The notes under the pieces are model-generated. The model did not search any database and was not told the DNA's origin. It saw nothing but the letters and a program-made list of their open reading frames with translations. The position numbers were made by a program, and so were the translations under genes. DNA of 64,000 bases from Candidatus Abyssobacteria bacterium SURF_5. Lineage in GTDB: Bacteria > Abyssobacteria > SURF-5. The stretch's first letter is position 1, and the number at the start of each line of letters is the position of its first letter. Shown here in pieces: positions 53,623-63,414 of the stretch. Location: the NCBI GenBank assembly GCA_003598085.1, contig QZKU01000042.1:1-64000 (forward strand). Reading direction: 5' to 3'.

Positions 53623-56292
53623 ATGCGAGCGAAGACATTTGCAGTCAATGGCATGACGTGCAACCACTGTGTTCAGACAGTCACGAAAGCTTTGAAGAAT
53701 GTTGCGGGTGTGGAGAGTGCGGACGTTTCGCTCGAGCGGCGATCGGCGGATGTTCGATACGACGAGAAGAAAACCGATCCGGGCGCCATTCGTCGGGCGA
53801 TCATCGAGGCCGGTTATGAAACAGACGAGGATTCAGGGGAGTCGGACGAGACCGGGTCTGGAGGCGATTCGATTGCTTCACGAGATTCGCCTGCGCGAAG
53901 GAGCCGATTCAAGATATCGGGCATGACGTGCGCCAATTGCGCGCGCACGATAGAACGAGGAGTGCAGGCGGTCGAAGGCGTTGTTTCCGCTTCGGTCAAT
54001 CTGGTAGCGGAGACGCTGACGGTAGAATATGCCGATGGCGCCGTCGATGCCGAAGCCGTTAAGAAGAAAGTGGAATCGCTCGGCTACGGGGCGGCGCTGA
54101 GGGACGGCGAGGCGGAGACGCTCATATTCCGCCCGTCCGGGATGCACTGTTCGAGCTGCGCGGGCACGATCGAGAGCAGGCTCCGCCAGACTGCCGGCAT
54201 CAGATCGGTGTCGGTGAATTTTGCGGCCGAGCGGGCGACGGTGGAATTTGACTCATCTCAGATCGATAAATCGCAAATTTTCAGGGTCGTTCGCGATCTT
54301 GGCTATACGCCTGAAGAGGAGCTCGAGGAGGAGCCGGAAGACAAGCGCGATCTGTACTGGCTGTTGTACAGCATTATCCTATCGATTCCAATAGTTTCCT
54401 CGATGTACGTGAATGTTTTCGGGACGGCTGAGCCGTATGTATTATTTGTTTTCACGACGCTGCTCCAATTCACTGCCGGATTGACTTTCTATTCGGGCGC
54501 CTATCATTCATTGAAGAACAGATTCGCCAATATGGACGTACTTGTCGCCCTCGGAATCAGCGCGGCGTACCTCTACAGTGCGGCGGTAACCTTTTTCCCC
54601 TCGTATATGCCTTCGGCGCATCTATTTTATGAGACATCCGCCTTACTGATCGTTTTCATCCGGTTCGGCAAAATGCTTGAGGCTCGCGCCAAGGGGCGGG
54701 CGAGCCGGGCGCTGAGGAAACTGCTCGAGCTTCAGGCGGAGCGTGCTCGTCTTCTGGTGAACGGGACGGAGCGCGAAGTCTCAGCGTCCGAGGTTACGAT
54801 CGATGACGTCGTTGTGGTGCGGGCGGGCGAGAAAATTCCGGTGGACGGCGTGATTGTGGAGGGAAGTTCCAGCATTGATGAATCCATGATCAGCGGCGAG
54901 TCGGTTCCGGTGGACAAGGAACCGGGCAACGAAGTGATCGGAGCGACGATCAATCGGACAGGTCTTCTCACGATTCGGGCGACGCGCGTCGGCAGGGATT
55001 CGGTTCTTTCGCAGATCGTACGGATGGTGGAGGAGGCCCAGAGCGACAAGGCGCCGATCCAGCGGTTCGCGGACGTTGTTTCGAACTATTTTGTGCCGGC
55101 AGTCGTGGTGACGGCGGCTGCGACGTTCATTTTGTGGCTTAGCTTCGGCTCGCCGGCGGCAATCGGGGGAGGCAGCGTTTTCATTTTCGCGCTATCGGCG
55201 GCAATAGCCGTTCTGGTTATCGCGTGTCCGTGTGCGCTTGGCCTCGCTACACCGACGGCCATCATGGTCGGAAGCGGAATCGGGCTCAATCGCGGCATCC
55301 TCTTCAAGCGGGCGTCGGTGCTGGAAAACATCTCGCGGCTGCAGACGATCGTTTTCGATAAGACCGGCACGCTCACCGAAGGCGCGCCTCGTGTGACTGA
55401 TGTCGTTGCGCTCGATGGATCGCTCGATGAGAAGGGGTTGCTGGAGCTGGCGGCGGTGGCGGAGAGCAAGTCGTCGCATCCGCTGGCCCGCGCCGTAGCC
55501 GAAGAGGCAAAGAGACTTGGCCTGCATATCGAGGAGCCGTCGGCGTGTGAAGAAGCCGGCGGGAAAGGGATTATTTGCAGGCTGAATAATGGAGCCGATG
55601 CCGAGTTAATTGTAGGAAACCTGAAGCTGCTGCGCCAATATTCCGTTGAGATGGGCCGGGGAGAGGAGGCGGCGGCCGATCTGATGGCGGACGGCAAGAC
55701 GATAGTATATGTGGCTTCGGGAAGCAAGCTCAGGGGCCTTGTGGCTCTCGCCGATGCGCCGAAACAAAATGCCGCCCGCGCGCTTGACGAACTGCGCCGG
55801 CTCGGCTTGAAGACGTGCATGATCACCGGTGACAACAGAAGGGCGGCCGACGCTATTGCGCGCGATCTCGGAATAGGAGAGGTTGAGGCGGAAGTGATGC
55901 CGGGGGAAAAAATAGAGGCGATCAGGAAGTTCCAATCGAATAATCAGCGGGTCGGCATGGTTGGTGACGGCATCAATGATGCTCCGGCGCTTGCGCAAGC
56001 GGACATCGGAATCGCGATTGGATCGGGCACGGACATCGCCAAGGAGACGGGCGACGTCGTGCTGGTGAAGAGCGACCTGATGGATGTGGTTCGAGCAATC
56101 AGGTTGGGCCGGCTCACGTTGCGAAAGGTGAAGCAGAATCTGTTCTGGGCGATGATTTACAATACGATAGGCATTCCGATTGCGGCTCTTGGTTTTCTGG
56201 AGCCGCGCTGGGCGGGTTTGGCGATGGCGCTCTCATCGGTATCGGTGGTGACAAATTCGCTACTGCTCAAGCGGTCCGGCAGGAAATTATGA
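53623..56292 (+). CDS. copA: Copper-exporting P1B-type ATPase
   Basis: The 889-residue pump carries three N-terminal heavy-metal domains (GMTCNHC, GMTCANC and GMHCSSC), eight expected membrane helices, the transmembrane metal site CPC ([16 protein letters not shown]), the phosphorylation site DKTGTLTEG, the HP motif (SSHPLARA) and hinge [10 protein letters not shown]. It exports Cu(I) from the cytoplasm. The start at 53623 follows GGAGAG; the frame is open further upstream but overlaps the RseC-like gene. Linker residues 67-95 between domains one and two are Glu/Ser/Gly-rich. Confidence 0.95.
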   Translation: MRAKTFAVNGMTCNHCVQTVTKALKNVAGVESADVSLERRSADVRYDEKKTDPGAIRRAIIEAGYETDEDSGESDETGSGGDSIASRDSPARRSRFKISGMTCANCARTIERGVQAVEGVVSASVNLVAETLTVEYADGAVDAEAVKKKVESLGYGAALRDGEAETLIFRPSGMHCSSCAGTIESRLRQTAGIRSVSVNFAAERATVEFDSSQIDKSQIFRVVRDLGYTPEEELEEEPEDKRDLYWLLYSIILSIPIVSSMYVNVFGTAEPYVLFVFTTLLQFTAGLTFYSGAYHSLKNRFANMDVLVALGISAAYLYSAAVTFFPSYMPSAHLFYETSALLIVFIRFGKMLEARAKGRASRALRKLLELQAERARLLVNGTEREVSASEVTIDDVVVVRAGEKIPVDGVIVEGSSSIDESMISGESVPVDKEPGNEVIGATINRTGLLTIRATRVGRDSVLSQIVRMVEEAQSDKAPIQRFADVVSNYFVPAVVVTAAATFILWLSFGSPAAIGGGSVFIFALSAAIAVLVIACPCALGLATPTAIMVGSGIGLNRGILFKRASVLENISRLQTIVFDKTGTLTEGAPRVTDVVALDGSLDEKGLLELAAVAESKSSHPLARAVAEEAKRLGLHIEEPSACEEAGGKGIICRLNNGADAELIVGNLKLLRQYSVEMGRGEEAAADLMADGKTIVYVASGSKLRGLVALADAPKQNAARALDELRRLGLKTCMITGDNRRAADAIARDLGIGEVEAEVMPGEKIEAIRKFQSNNQRVGMVGDGINDAPALAQADIGIAIGSGTDIAKETGDVVLVKSDLMDVVRAIRLGRLTLRKVKQNLFWAMIYNTIGIPIAALGFLEPRWAGLAMALSSVSVVTNSLLLKRSGRKL

Positions 56293-56311
56293 CGGTGATG
56301 TCGATAAGTGT

Positions 56312-57031
56312 CTATTCAGATTTCTCCTCATCCGTTGATTTGCCCAGATCAAGCATTCCCATTTGTCCGACATACGGAGCTGAGCGCACGCGCTTCAGGC
56401 GGGTAATGCGCTGGAGCACTTCCTGAATCCTGCTGCAGCTCTTGAGAATGATCTCGATATCTTCCCCGGATAATGGAACACCCTCCTGGAGGTCGCTTTG
56501 CATATTTTCGGCGGAAAGGACGACGGCCTGAAGCGGGTTGTTGATTTCGTGGTGAAGCATGATAGCCATCTCGCCGAGCGCGGCGAGTTTTTCGGCTTCA
56601 GTGAGTTTCTCGCGGGTGGCGCTGAGCTCATCATACAGCGTCTTGGTTCGCATGGCGGAGCGGACGCGAGCCAGAAGCTCCTGTGAATCGAAGGGCTTGG
56701 TCACGTAATCGTAGGCGCCGCTTTCGAGTCCCTTCACTTTACTCCTGAGATCGTCCATTGAGGTGACCAGGATGATGGGCACGTATTTGTTCTCGTGGAT
56801 TTTCATGATCTGTCTGCACAATTCGAACCCGCTCATCTCCGGCATCACCACGTCCAGCAGGATCAGGTGAGGCTGGAATCGCCTGTCTTCGCTAAAGGCT
56901 TTTTCGGCGGTATGGGCGACTGCGACATCATATCCGCTGGCGGCAAGCTTGGTTTGCAAGAGCTCGGCGTTAATCAGGTCGTCGTCCACGACCAGGATTC
57001 TGCCTCGCTCTTTGCTTGTTCTTGCTGTCAT
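56312..57031 (-). CDS. Receiver fused to a DHp domain without ATPase
   Basis: This 239-residue protein has a receiver (Asp60 in LILLDVVMPE, Thr-like LVTSMDD, Lys in VTKPFD) followed by a HisKA-like helix pair with an intact H-box, LHHEINNPL (His151). No HATPase domain follows. It could accept phosphate from another kinase as a phosphotransfer module or only dimerise. Its start overlaps the stop of the propeller gene as ATGA. It shares domain layout with the protein at 39313-39960, but keeps the histidine. Confidence 0.85.
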   Translation of the reverse strand: MTARTSKERGRILVVDDDLINAELLQTKLAASGYDVAVAHTAEKAFSEDRRFQPHLILLDVVMPEMSGFELCRQIMKIHENKYVPIILVTSMDDLRSKVKGLESGAYDYVTKPFDSQELLARVRSAMRTKTLYDELSATREKLTEAEKLAALGEMAIMLHHEINNPLQAVVLSAENMQSDLQEGVPLSGEDIEIILKSCSRIQEVLQRITRLKRVRSAPYVGQMGMLDLGKSTDEEKSE

Positions 57032-59262
57032 TGTGCGATGAAAGTGATTTTGCCTGCGCCGATATTGCCGTAGTAATCGACAGCTTTCAAGACCACCGTG
57101 TGCTCTCCCTCTTCGAGTTCATCCGTTTGAAAGACAACCGTTTCTTCCGAGGAATCGAAAATTCCGTCTTCGGGGAAGACCGGCCGCCATTCACCCGCAT
57201 CGATGCTGTAATGGACAGCATTGAGGGGGCTGATACGATCTGAGATACTGGCGGAGACGCGGTAGCGTCTTGTAGCCTTCACTTTGCCGGCGGTCAATCC
57301 TTCAACTTGAGGGGAGGTATTATCGATGGTGAAAAAGTCACTCATTCGTTCGTCCTCCAAGGCGAGAGTTTCCGGATTGGCCGGTTGATCTGAGGCGACA
57401 ACTTTCACCTGATACTCGCCATCGGGAACGGTTTCAGTATCCCAATCGTACAAGCTCTCGTTGATGTCTTTTTTCAGCGGCTTCCATTTCTGCTCGCCGT
57501 CCCCTCTGAAGAACAGGCCATATCTCAGTTTGTCATTATTCTGATCTTGAGCTTGCCATTGAATGCGGATTTTCGCATTTTTCGCGCTCGGACCGTTAAC
57601 GATCTCTTCATTGTTTGATGCGGGCTTATTTTCGGCCTGGCCGGCAGATGGCGGCATTGCCGGGGGCATTGCCTTCATGGCGGCGGCCAGATCATTCGGG
57701 GCGGCGTCATTGTTATTTGGGGCTTTGCCGCCCACAGAAATCGAGTGGATTTTGGGCGGGAGGTTATTCTGGATATATGCCACTGTCACCTTGCGCAGCT
57801 CCGGTGATTCGTTTGGGTCCGACGTTTGCAGAATTGCGCGCCACTGGATGTAGCGTGCGGCCGGCGACGGAGATACGAAACTCTCTCTCGTTCCTCCATC
57901 GGGCCCCCATGCGCTCCAGGTGTCATCCGGGACCTGGCTATTTCCGCTCCGGGTTGAGAAAAGGATTCCGGTCCCGCGGGGGGTATCGGCTTCCCAGAAT
58001 ACTCGTCCCCATGTCGATACCGCTGTTGCGTCATGGACTTTTGAGAAAAAAGTTCCTTTCGCGGCATAAACCCCGCTGAATTGAATTACCGCCGCATCAT
58101 TTCCCAGACCGGCCGCTATCGAGCCGTCCTTTTTTTGACGCAGCGCCAATACCTGTTTTTGGTCGGCCTTAAAAAAAGTTCCGGCCTCTCCGCCGGGTGA
58201 GACTATATATATTGTACCTTCGTCGCCCGAACCTGCCAGCAGATGTTCTCCCGCGAACGCCAGTGAAAAAATCAGCCGGTCGGGCGAAACCCAAAATTTT
58301 GAGGCGGCGCCGTTTTCGTCTATCTTATAGATTATGCAGCTTCTTTTTTTCGGAGTCGGAACTGCCGGGATTCCGGGAAGCGGGGCGGTCGGCTGGCCGT
58401 TATTGCCACCGTGCCCATTCCCGGACAAATCGATTTGGCCAAGGGCTTGTGCGGAAGACATATCGGCTGGCGCATTTTGGGGAGGTGAGACCTTTACGAA
58501 AAGGTCGCCCGGCGATGAAACCGCATAGAGGTTTCCCTGGGCATCCAGTGTCATTGCGGTGACTTCTTCAAGTTCCGTATCATGGAAGACCGCCGGTTTC
58601 CCCTTTCTATCGAATCGATAAATGATCCCATTCTGATCGGTTCCCGCAAAGACATTTCCGCGATCGTCGCCTATGAGCGAGAGCAGACGGCGCTCACGGG
58701 AGTCGTACAGGATGCGGCCCTTTCTGTCGGGACTGATTGCGAATAATTTCCCGTCATCGCCGGTTCCGGCCATCAAAGTTCCATCTTGTGTTTCCCAGAG
58801 CGCCCAGACAGCGGCCTGGCCGGTGTCGTAGTGTTCAGCGACTTCTCCTTTGGGATTAATCGTATAGATTTTCCCACCGGGGAATCCACCGGCGTACAGG
58901 GTCCCGTTTTTTCCCGCAAGCAGGGCAAATATTTGCTGCAATTTCAGTTGTGCGAAGGGCTCTGGCGTTCCATTGGGACTGATAAAAAAGATTCTGCCAT
59001 CGCTGCCACTTCCTGCATAGAGGCGCCCTGCGGAATCTTCGGCGAGCGTCCACGCATAGCGCGCGTTCAGGTGAGCCGTTTGTGCTTTTGGGGCAAGCAG
59101 GATTCTGCCCGGCGCGATGATGGAAACGCCATCCGGCTCACCGGCGTCGAATGAGTTTTTTGTATTCTGCTCCCAAAGGGAACTGGTGACGGCCGACGCG
59201 CTGACGGCTGAGGTGATCATGAGAAAAAAGACAACTGCTCCAAGAACGGTTCGCCCTCTCAA
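57028..59262 (-). CDS. Secreted beta-propeller protein with C-terminal Ig-like region
   Basis: The 744-residue protein has a Sec signal peptide (MRGRTVLGAVVFFLMITSAV, cleavage near SASA). Repeated blade sequences follow (about 60-400), for example GRIFFISPNG, GKIYTINPKG, GKLFAISPD and GIIYRFDRKG, forming a beta propeller. A Pro/Ala/Asn-rich linker (about 535-570) leads to Ig/fibronectin-like domains (about 570-744). No enzyme motif is seen; ligand binding or scaffolding outside the cytoplasm is likely. It lies between an S55 protease-like gene and the receiver-DHp gene, with 32-base and ATGA spacing. Confidence 0.78.
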   Translation of the reverse strand: MRGRTVLGAVVFFLMITSAVSASAVTSSLWEQNTKNSFDAGEPDGVSIIAPGRILLAPKAQTAHLNARYAWTLAEDSAGRLYAGSGSDGRIFFISPNGTPEPFAQLKLQQIFALLAGKNGTLYAGGFPGGKIYTINPKGEVAEHYDTGQAAVWALWETQDGTLMAGTGDDGKLFAISPDRKGRILYDSRERRLLSLIGDDRGNVFAGTDQNGIIYRFDRKGKPAVFHDTELEEVTAMTLDAQGNLYAVSSPGDLFVKVSPPQNAPADMSSAQALGQIDLSGNGHGGNNGQPTAPLPGIPAVPTPKKRSCIIYKIDENGAASKFWVSPDRLIFSLAFAGEHLLAGSGDEGTIYIVSPGGEAGTFFKADQKQVLALRQKKDGSIAAGLGNDAAVIQFSGVYAAKGTFFSKVHDATAVSTWGRVFWEADTPRGTGILFSTRSGNSQVPDDTWSAWGPDGGTRESFVSPSPAARYIQWRAILQTSDPNESPELRKVTVAYIQNNLPPKIHSISVGGKAPNNNDAAPNDLAAAMKAMPPAMPPSAGQAENKPASNNEEIVNGPSAKNAKIRIQWQAQDQNNDKLRYGLFFRGDGEQKWKPLKKDINESLYDWDTETVPDGEYQVKVVASDQPANPETLALEDERMSDFFTIDNTSPQVEGLTAGKVKATRRYRVSASISDRISPLNAVHYSIDAGEWRPVFPEDGIFDSSEETVVFQTDELEEGEHTVVLKAVDYYGNIGAGKITFIAQ

Positions 59263-59294
59263 TTGCTTCCTCCTTACCTGAAACGGTCAGTCAT

Positions 59295-61124
59295 TTATGA
59301 GGCTTTTCGAGTGACGGTGATTGGCACAGTCACAAAGCCGGAGATTTCATAATCGGTGGTCACATGCTCTTCGAGAAGGATGCTCGAGCGGGTTATCCCG
59401 ATCGGTTCCTTCCCGATGGTTTGGGAAAGCACGGAGAAGATGGATGAAGGCAGCGCCGCCATTTCTTCTCCGTTGATGACCACTCCCGGATCGGTAATGA
59501 GCAGGCGGATATCGATCCGATTGCCGGGATAGGGCTCATTGATGAGCTCAAGAAGATGCTCGATACTGGTTGGCCTGAGCGAGTATGGATTGCGCATGCT
59601 TTCAAAAGCAGCCGTTTGAGAGGCGGCCGATATCTGCAAGAACGCCTGTCCCTCGGGGAAGTTGTCCGGTATCTTCAGACTGACATCCTGCTCCAAGTTC
59701 GCTTTCATGTATGGCTGCATGATGATCTTGAGGTCGATTGTTTCACCCGGCTCCAGCGTGTTCTTCCAAATACGAACGCCGGTGATCTGAGCGGTATCGA
59801 CCGCTTCCTTCACGTCGACGTTAATGGACACCTTCTTGAGGGTCAGTTCCTCGAACTCGTTATTGAGCAGACTGCTCAGGTCCCGGAAAAGTCCCAGCGA
59901 GGCCAGCATAGGCAGGCCGCCGAGGCCGGAGACGAAGTCGTCATTGCTGACGGTAGGATACTTATCCATCTCGATATCGTAATGGATGGAGGCGGCGAAT
60001 TTGCCGAAATTGTTGTAGGCGCTCGTGAACGAGCCGCTCAAGGCCATTCCCACCAGCGGCGCGAGCAGTTGCCGATTGCGCGCCACCTCAAAATGATATT
60101 CTTGCGGCGGCTCGCCTTGCACATGAACCCGCAACTCGACGGGCACCATGCTTGGGGATCCGCCGAGAATGCCGGCAATGCCGGTGCTGCGATCCTGGAC
60201 CAGTGCGCCGACTGACTTAAGGGCAGTGCTCATCTTGGAGGATACAACCATGCTGGACAGCACCGTGTGCACGTATGCGGTTGTCATTGGCAGATCTATC
60301 GGTCCCGACAGCATGAAAGGATGCCCGAAGGCGAGTATTTTCCCGTTATCGTTGAGCGTGACGGTTCCGATAGCCGAGGCGGACAAATCGCCGCGCACGA
60401 GTTGAACGCCGATAGCCGATCCTTCTTCGAAGGGGACTTCGAGACCTGAAAGATGCTCGGCGAACGAACCTCCGATCACGGGGACGACGCCATAGCCTTC
60501 AAGTTGGGGTTTGAAGAATTCAATAGCTTCCGGCGAGAAGCCGGAAAAAACCATCGGGGTCATGATGGGTTTCATGGTCGCATATTCGCTATTGATTACC
60601 GGAAGTGCGACTTTATAATTGGCTGTCTCGGCCCATCCTTTTTGGCCGGAAGCGCCGGTCCTTGTTATTGTTTTCTGTTCGCCGGCACGTTCGAACTTGA
60701 AAATGTCGAGCATCTCTCGAATCGGCGTGATGCCGGCGATTGCCTCTTTTGAGAAGGGCCAGGAATATGCAAGCGCTCCGATGATGCGGCCGTCGATATA
60801 GACGGGGCTGCCGCTCATTCCCGCGATTACGCCGGAGACCGCGATCGGTCCGCCGGAGATGCGCGCAAGGATGAGGTCGCTGCGCGGGGAAACGTTGTAG
60901 ACGACGCTGAGTATTTCCACATCGAACCGTTCGATGGTGGTGCCGGAGAAGACGGTCAGGCCGTATCCTTTCATGCCGGGCTTGACCTCGTCGACGAACA
61001 TAAACCGATCCTCAGCGGATACGGCTTCCGGCTCCGACATTTCCGCAAAAACGGAAGCGCCAAGTGGAAAAATAACGGTCAGCGCCAGGAGAACCACATT
61101 AAATTTTCTCAGATGCTTCATCAT
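59295..61124 (-). CDS. SpoIVB-type (S55) peptidase-like exported protein
   Basis: This 609-residue protein has a signal peptide (FNVVLLALTVIFPLGASVFA). The N-terminal region matches the SpoIVB/S55 fold: GMKGYGLTVFSGTTIERFDV, SDLILARISGGP and the catalytic-serine motif VIAGMSGSPVYIDGRIIGAL, then AGITPIREM. The rest (about 220-609) is beta-rich and unassigned. S55 proteases cleave themselves and activate membrane regulators in sporulation; here a non-sporulation envelope role is likelier. It is the first gene of a three-gene operon behind the promoter at 61198-61226. Confidence 0.8.
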   Translation of the reverse strand: MMKHLRKFNVVLLALTVIFPLGASVFAEMSEPEAVSAEDRFMFVDEVKPGMKGYGLTVFSGTTIERFDVEILSVVYNVSPRSDLILARISGGPIAVSGVIAGMSGSPVYIDGRIIGALAYSWPFSKEAIAGITPIREMLDIFKFERAGEQKTITRTGASGQKGWAETANYKVALPVINSEYATMKPIMTPMVFSGFSPEAIEFFKPQLEGYGVVPVIGGSFAEHLSGLEVPFEEGSAIGVQLVRGDLSASAIGTVTLNDNGKILAFGHPFMLSGPIDLPMTTAYVHTVLSSMVVSSKMSTALKSVGALVQDRSTGIAGILGGSPSMVPVELRVHVQGEPPQEYHFEVARNRQLLAPLVGMALSGSFTSAYNNFGKFAASIHYDIEMDKYPTVSNDDFVSGLGGLPMLASLGLFRDLSSLLNNEFEELTLKKVSINVDVKEAVDTAQITGVRIWKNTLEPGETIDLKIIMQPYMKANLEQDVSLKIPDNFPEGQAFLQISAASQTAAFESMRNPYSLRPTSIEHLLELINEPYPGNRIDIRLLITDPGVVINGEEMAALPSSIFSVLSQTIGKEPIGITRSSILLEEHVTTDYEISGFVTVPITVTRKAS

Positions 61125-61197
61125 CCTGCTTCTTCCTTCATGCCGCCTTCGGCTGCTTCCGCACATGAGTGAAGTCATTTATCAATATTCACTTAAA

Positions 61198-61226
61198 ATT
61201 GTAACGATTTTCAGCGTTTTCGTCAA
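61198..61226 (-). promoter_or_regulatory. Promoter of the S55-propeller-receiver operon
   Basis: The minus strand has TTGACG (61226-61221), a 17-base spacer and TACAAT (61203-61198), about 70 bases upstream of the start at 61124. Confidence 0.6.
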
Positions 61227-61271
61227 ATTTCGCGTTTATGACATATCTAATTGCAAGGAAAAAAATTCCCA

Positions 61272-61300
61272 TTGTTCGGCTTTAGAGGAAATGCTACAAT
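61272..61300 (+). promoter_or_regulatory. Promoter of the ABC ATPase gene
   Basis: TTGTTC (61272-61277), a 17-base spacer and TACAAT (61295-61300). The start codon is 23 bases beyond the -10 box. Confidence 0.5.
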
Positions 61301-61322
61301 AGGCGCCGCAAGCAAAGAACCC

Positions 61323-62261
61323 ATGAAAACGAGACGTTCTATGTCCGAATACGCACTTACCGTCGAAAACCTTCGCAAGTTTTATGGCAATATTTGTGCC
61401 GTAGACGGCATCTCTTTTTCGATCCAACGCGGAACCATCTTTTGTCTGGTTGGCCCGAACGGCGCCGGTAAAACGACAACGATGGAAATGATCGAGGGCC
61501 TGAAAGAACCGGATTCGGGCGAAATCCGCTTGTTGGGGATGCAGATTCCGCAGGAGATCGACCGGGTCAAGCAGTTGATCGGGGTCCAACTGCAGACCAC
61601 CGGCCTTTTTGAACGTTTGAAGGTAAAGGAAATTGTTGATCTATTCCGTTCTTTTTATGCGCATCCGGTTCCGGCTGAACAAGTGCTCGAGGCTGTCTCG
61701 CTCAGGACGAAAGAGGACCAGTTCGTAACGGCGCTTTCGGGGGGGCAGCAGCAGCGCTTGGCGCTTGCGCTCGCACTGGTTAATGATCCCGAAATTGTTT
61801 TTCTTGATGAGCCCACGGCCGGGTTGGATCCGCAGGCGCGGCATGAGGTATGGCGCCTGATCGAGTCCATCAAGGATCGGGGTAAGACCATTTTCTTTAC
61901 TACGCATTATATGGATGAAGCCGAAAAACTCAGTGACGAAGTTGCAATCATCGATAACGGGAAAATAATTGCAATCGATGCGCCGCGAGAACTTGTGGCC
62001 GGGTTGAATAAGGAGCATGTCATCCAGTTCACTGTGGAACCAGGTGTGAGCGGGGAAATTTTTTCCCAGTTGCACAAAGTTGGGGCCGTAAGTATGGCCA
62101 ACGGCAATGTGGTGCTTTATACGGCTGATGTCAAGGAGTGCCTCATCGAACTGCTGAATCTCTCTCAACAGAAGGGGTTGGATATCAGGGACATGCAGTT
62201 TCGCAGCCCTTCTCTCGAAGATGTTTTTCTGGAGCTTACAGGTAAAATGCTGCGGGAGTAA
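61323..62261 (+). CDS. ABC transporter ATP-binding protein (DrrA type)
   Basis: This 312-residue ATPase of the DrrA/ABC-2 exporter class has Walker A GPNGAGKTT, the Q-loop, signature LSGGQQQRLALA, Walker B IVFLDEPTAGLDP and a switch His in FFTTHYMDEAE. The C-terminal 80 residues are the DrrA regulatory tail. The start is ATG 61323 or 61341 (MSEYALTVEN); neither has a strong ribosome-binding site. No permease gene follows on the plus strand, so its membrane partner is encoded elsewhere. Confidence 0.9.
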   Translation: MKTRRSMSEYALTVENLRKFYGNICAVDGISFSIQRGTIFCLVGPNGAGKTTTMEMIEGLKEPDSGEIRLLGMQIPQEIDRVKQLIGVQLQTTGLFERLKVKEIVDLFRSFYAHPVPAEQVLEAVSLRTKEDQFVTALSGGQQQRLALALALVNDPEIVFLDEPTAGLDPQARHEVWRLIESIKDRGKTIFFTTHYMDEAEKLSDEVAIIDNGKIIAIDAPRELVAGLNKEHVIQFTVEPGVSGEIFSQLHKVGAVSMANGNVVLYTADVKECLIELLNLSQQKGLDIRDMQFRSPSLEDVFLELTGKMLRE

Positions 62262-62305
62262 AAGTTGGGATAAGGATAGCCGGGAAAACGCGACGGAAAA
62301 CAGGA

Positions 62306-62614
62306 TCAGCCGAACAAGTCCAGGCGCCGCCCCAAGGCTCTTTGGCCCGTTTGCTGCTGAAGATCAGCGTTAAGCAGAGGAGTTCGCTCGCCGTCTATCT
62401 TGGTGTCTTCTGTTTGCAGACCGCCGACGGCTGAATCCAAGGTGTTTACCTGCGCCTGATCGCCGCGCGAGCCGCGAACAGTATCTTCCGCCCCTAGCCC
62501 GGCAGTCGAGTTATTCACTCCGGTTTTTGCCGGGCGCACCGGATTCAGCGCCGGATCTAGTTGATTCGGCAATGCGGTGGTAAAAGCGAGAGGATTTAGG
62601 CTTCGTTGACCCAT
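62306..62614 (-). CDS. Hypothetical small protein, probably leaderless
   Basis: The 102-residue protein (from MGQRSLNPLAF) is rich in Gln, Asn, Leu and Thr, with no membrane helix, cysteine or recognised family; it looks largely disordered. The ATG lies seven bases after a TATAAT box and has no ribosome-binding site, so I choose it over an ATG 12 codons upstream that lies in the promoter. The good promoter is the main evidence that this is a gene. Confidence 0.5.
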   Translation of the reverse strand: MGQRSLNPLAFTTALPNQLDPALNPVRPAKTGVNNSTAGLGAEDTVRGSRGDQAQVNTLDSAVGGLQTEDTKIDGERTPLLNADLQQQTGQRALGRRLDLFG

Positions 62615-62621
62615 TGGTGAA

Positions 62622-62650
62622 ATTATACCATCCAAATAGGGTTTAGTCAA
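62622..62650 (-). promoter_or_regulatory. Strong sigma-70-type promoter, leaderless start
   Basis: The minus strand has TTGACT (62650-62645), a 17-base spacer and TATAAT (62627-62622). The expected transcription start coincides with the ATG at 62614. Confidence 0.7.
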
Positions 62651-62724
62651 TCTTTGACAACTCTCCTTTCCTCTTGACGACAGCCGGTCGCGGCAGCATC
62701 ATTTTGCAGATAACTTGAAGGAAA

Positions 62725-63408
62725 ATGATGGGAACACGAAGAATGACATATGCGACCTGGTTGGGGGCGGTAATTTGCTTATTTTTTTTGCAGTCGTGCG
62801 CCCTAGTCGGACTGGTTCCGCTTTATCAGGAATCGGTGAAAGATGGCCAAGATATTTATACCATTCCTGCCGAAGACACGTGGCCGGCGGGGCCTCTTCC
62901 GGTAGCGATCGGAGCGATGGCGGCAAATCGAGCGGCGCTGGCTTATCTCGAGGAGGGCCCGCAGAGACTGTCTGCCCCCACGCAAGAGATGGAAACCATT
63001 TCAGGTGACGGTGCTGGAAGCTCTGATTTATTTTCCCTGGAGGAGCTAGGAACGGAGCTTCAGACAATTGTCTCGACTGTGATTTCCGATGACGAACTTT
63101 TCGAGGCGTTTATTCTTGACGAGGAATCGGGACGCCCTCGGATCGTGTGGGAGGCGGCGCACATTTCTGGTAGAGACGTACGATACCATGTCGGCGGGAC
63201 GCTCAGCCTTGACCAAAGATCAAATAGACTTCGCATGCACTTGCGCCTGACGGACAGCCAGACCGGCCAATTGATTGGAACAGCATCGCGGGCGGGGCTT
63301 ACAGTTGATGAAGCCGCCGAACATGCTGCTGAAGGGATTCTGACGTGGTTGAAAAACGACGTCAGACTTTATTTGATCAAAGCCGAGCAGGCGCGGCAGC
63401 AGGATTGA
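62725..63408 (+). CDS. Hypothetical lipoprotein
   Basis: The 227-residue protein has a lipoprotein signal peptide (ICLFFLQSC, lipidated Cys at about residue 25). The mature protein is mixed alpha/beta with an acidic middle (about 90-140), a strand-rich VRYHVGGTLSL/RLRMHLRLTDSQTGQLIGTA section that resembles outer-membrane assembly lipoproteins in style, and a helical C-terminus. No family is recognised. AAGGA precedes the ATG; a second ATG follows directly. Confidence 0.72.
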   Translation: MMGTRRMTYATWLGAVICLFFLQSCALVGLVPLYQESVKDGQDIYTIPAEDTWPAGPLPVAIGAMAANRAALAYLEEGPQRLSAPTQEMETISGDGAGSSDLFSLEELGTELQTIVSTVISDDELFEAFILDEESGRPRIVWEAAHISGRDVRYHVGGTLSLDQRSNRLRMHLRLTDSQTGQLIGTASRAGLTVDEAAEHAAEGILTWLKNDVRLYLIKAEQARQQD

Positions 63409-63414
63409 GACGGG

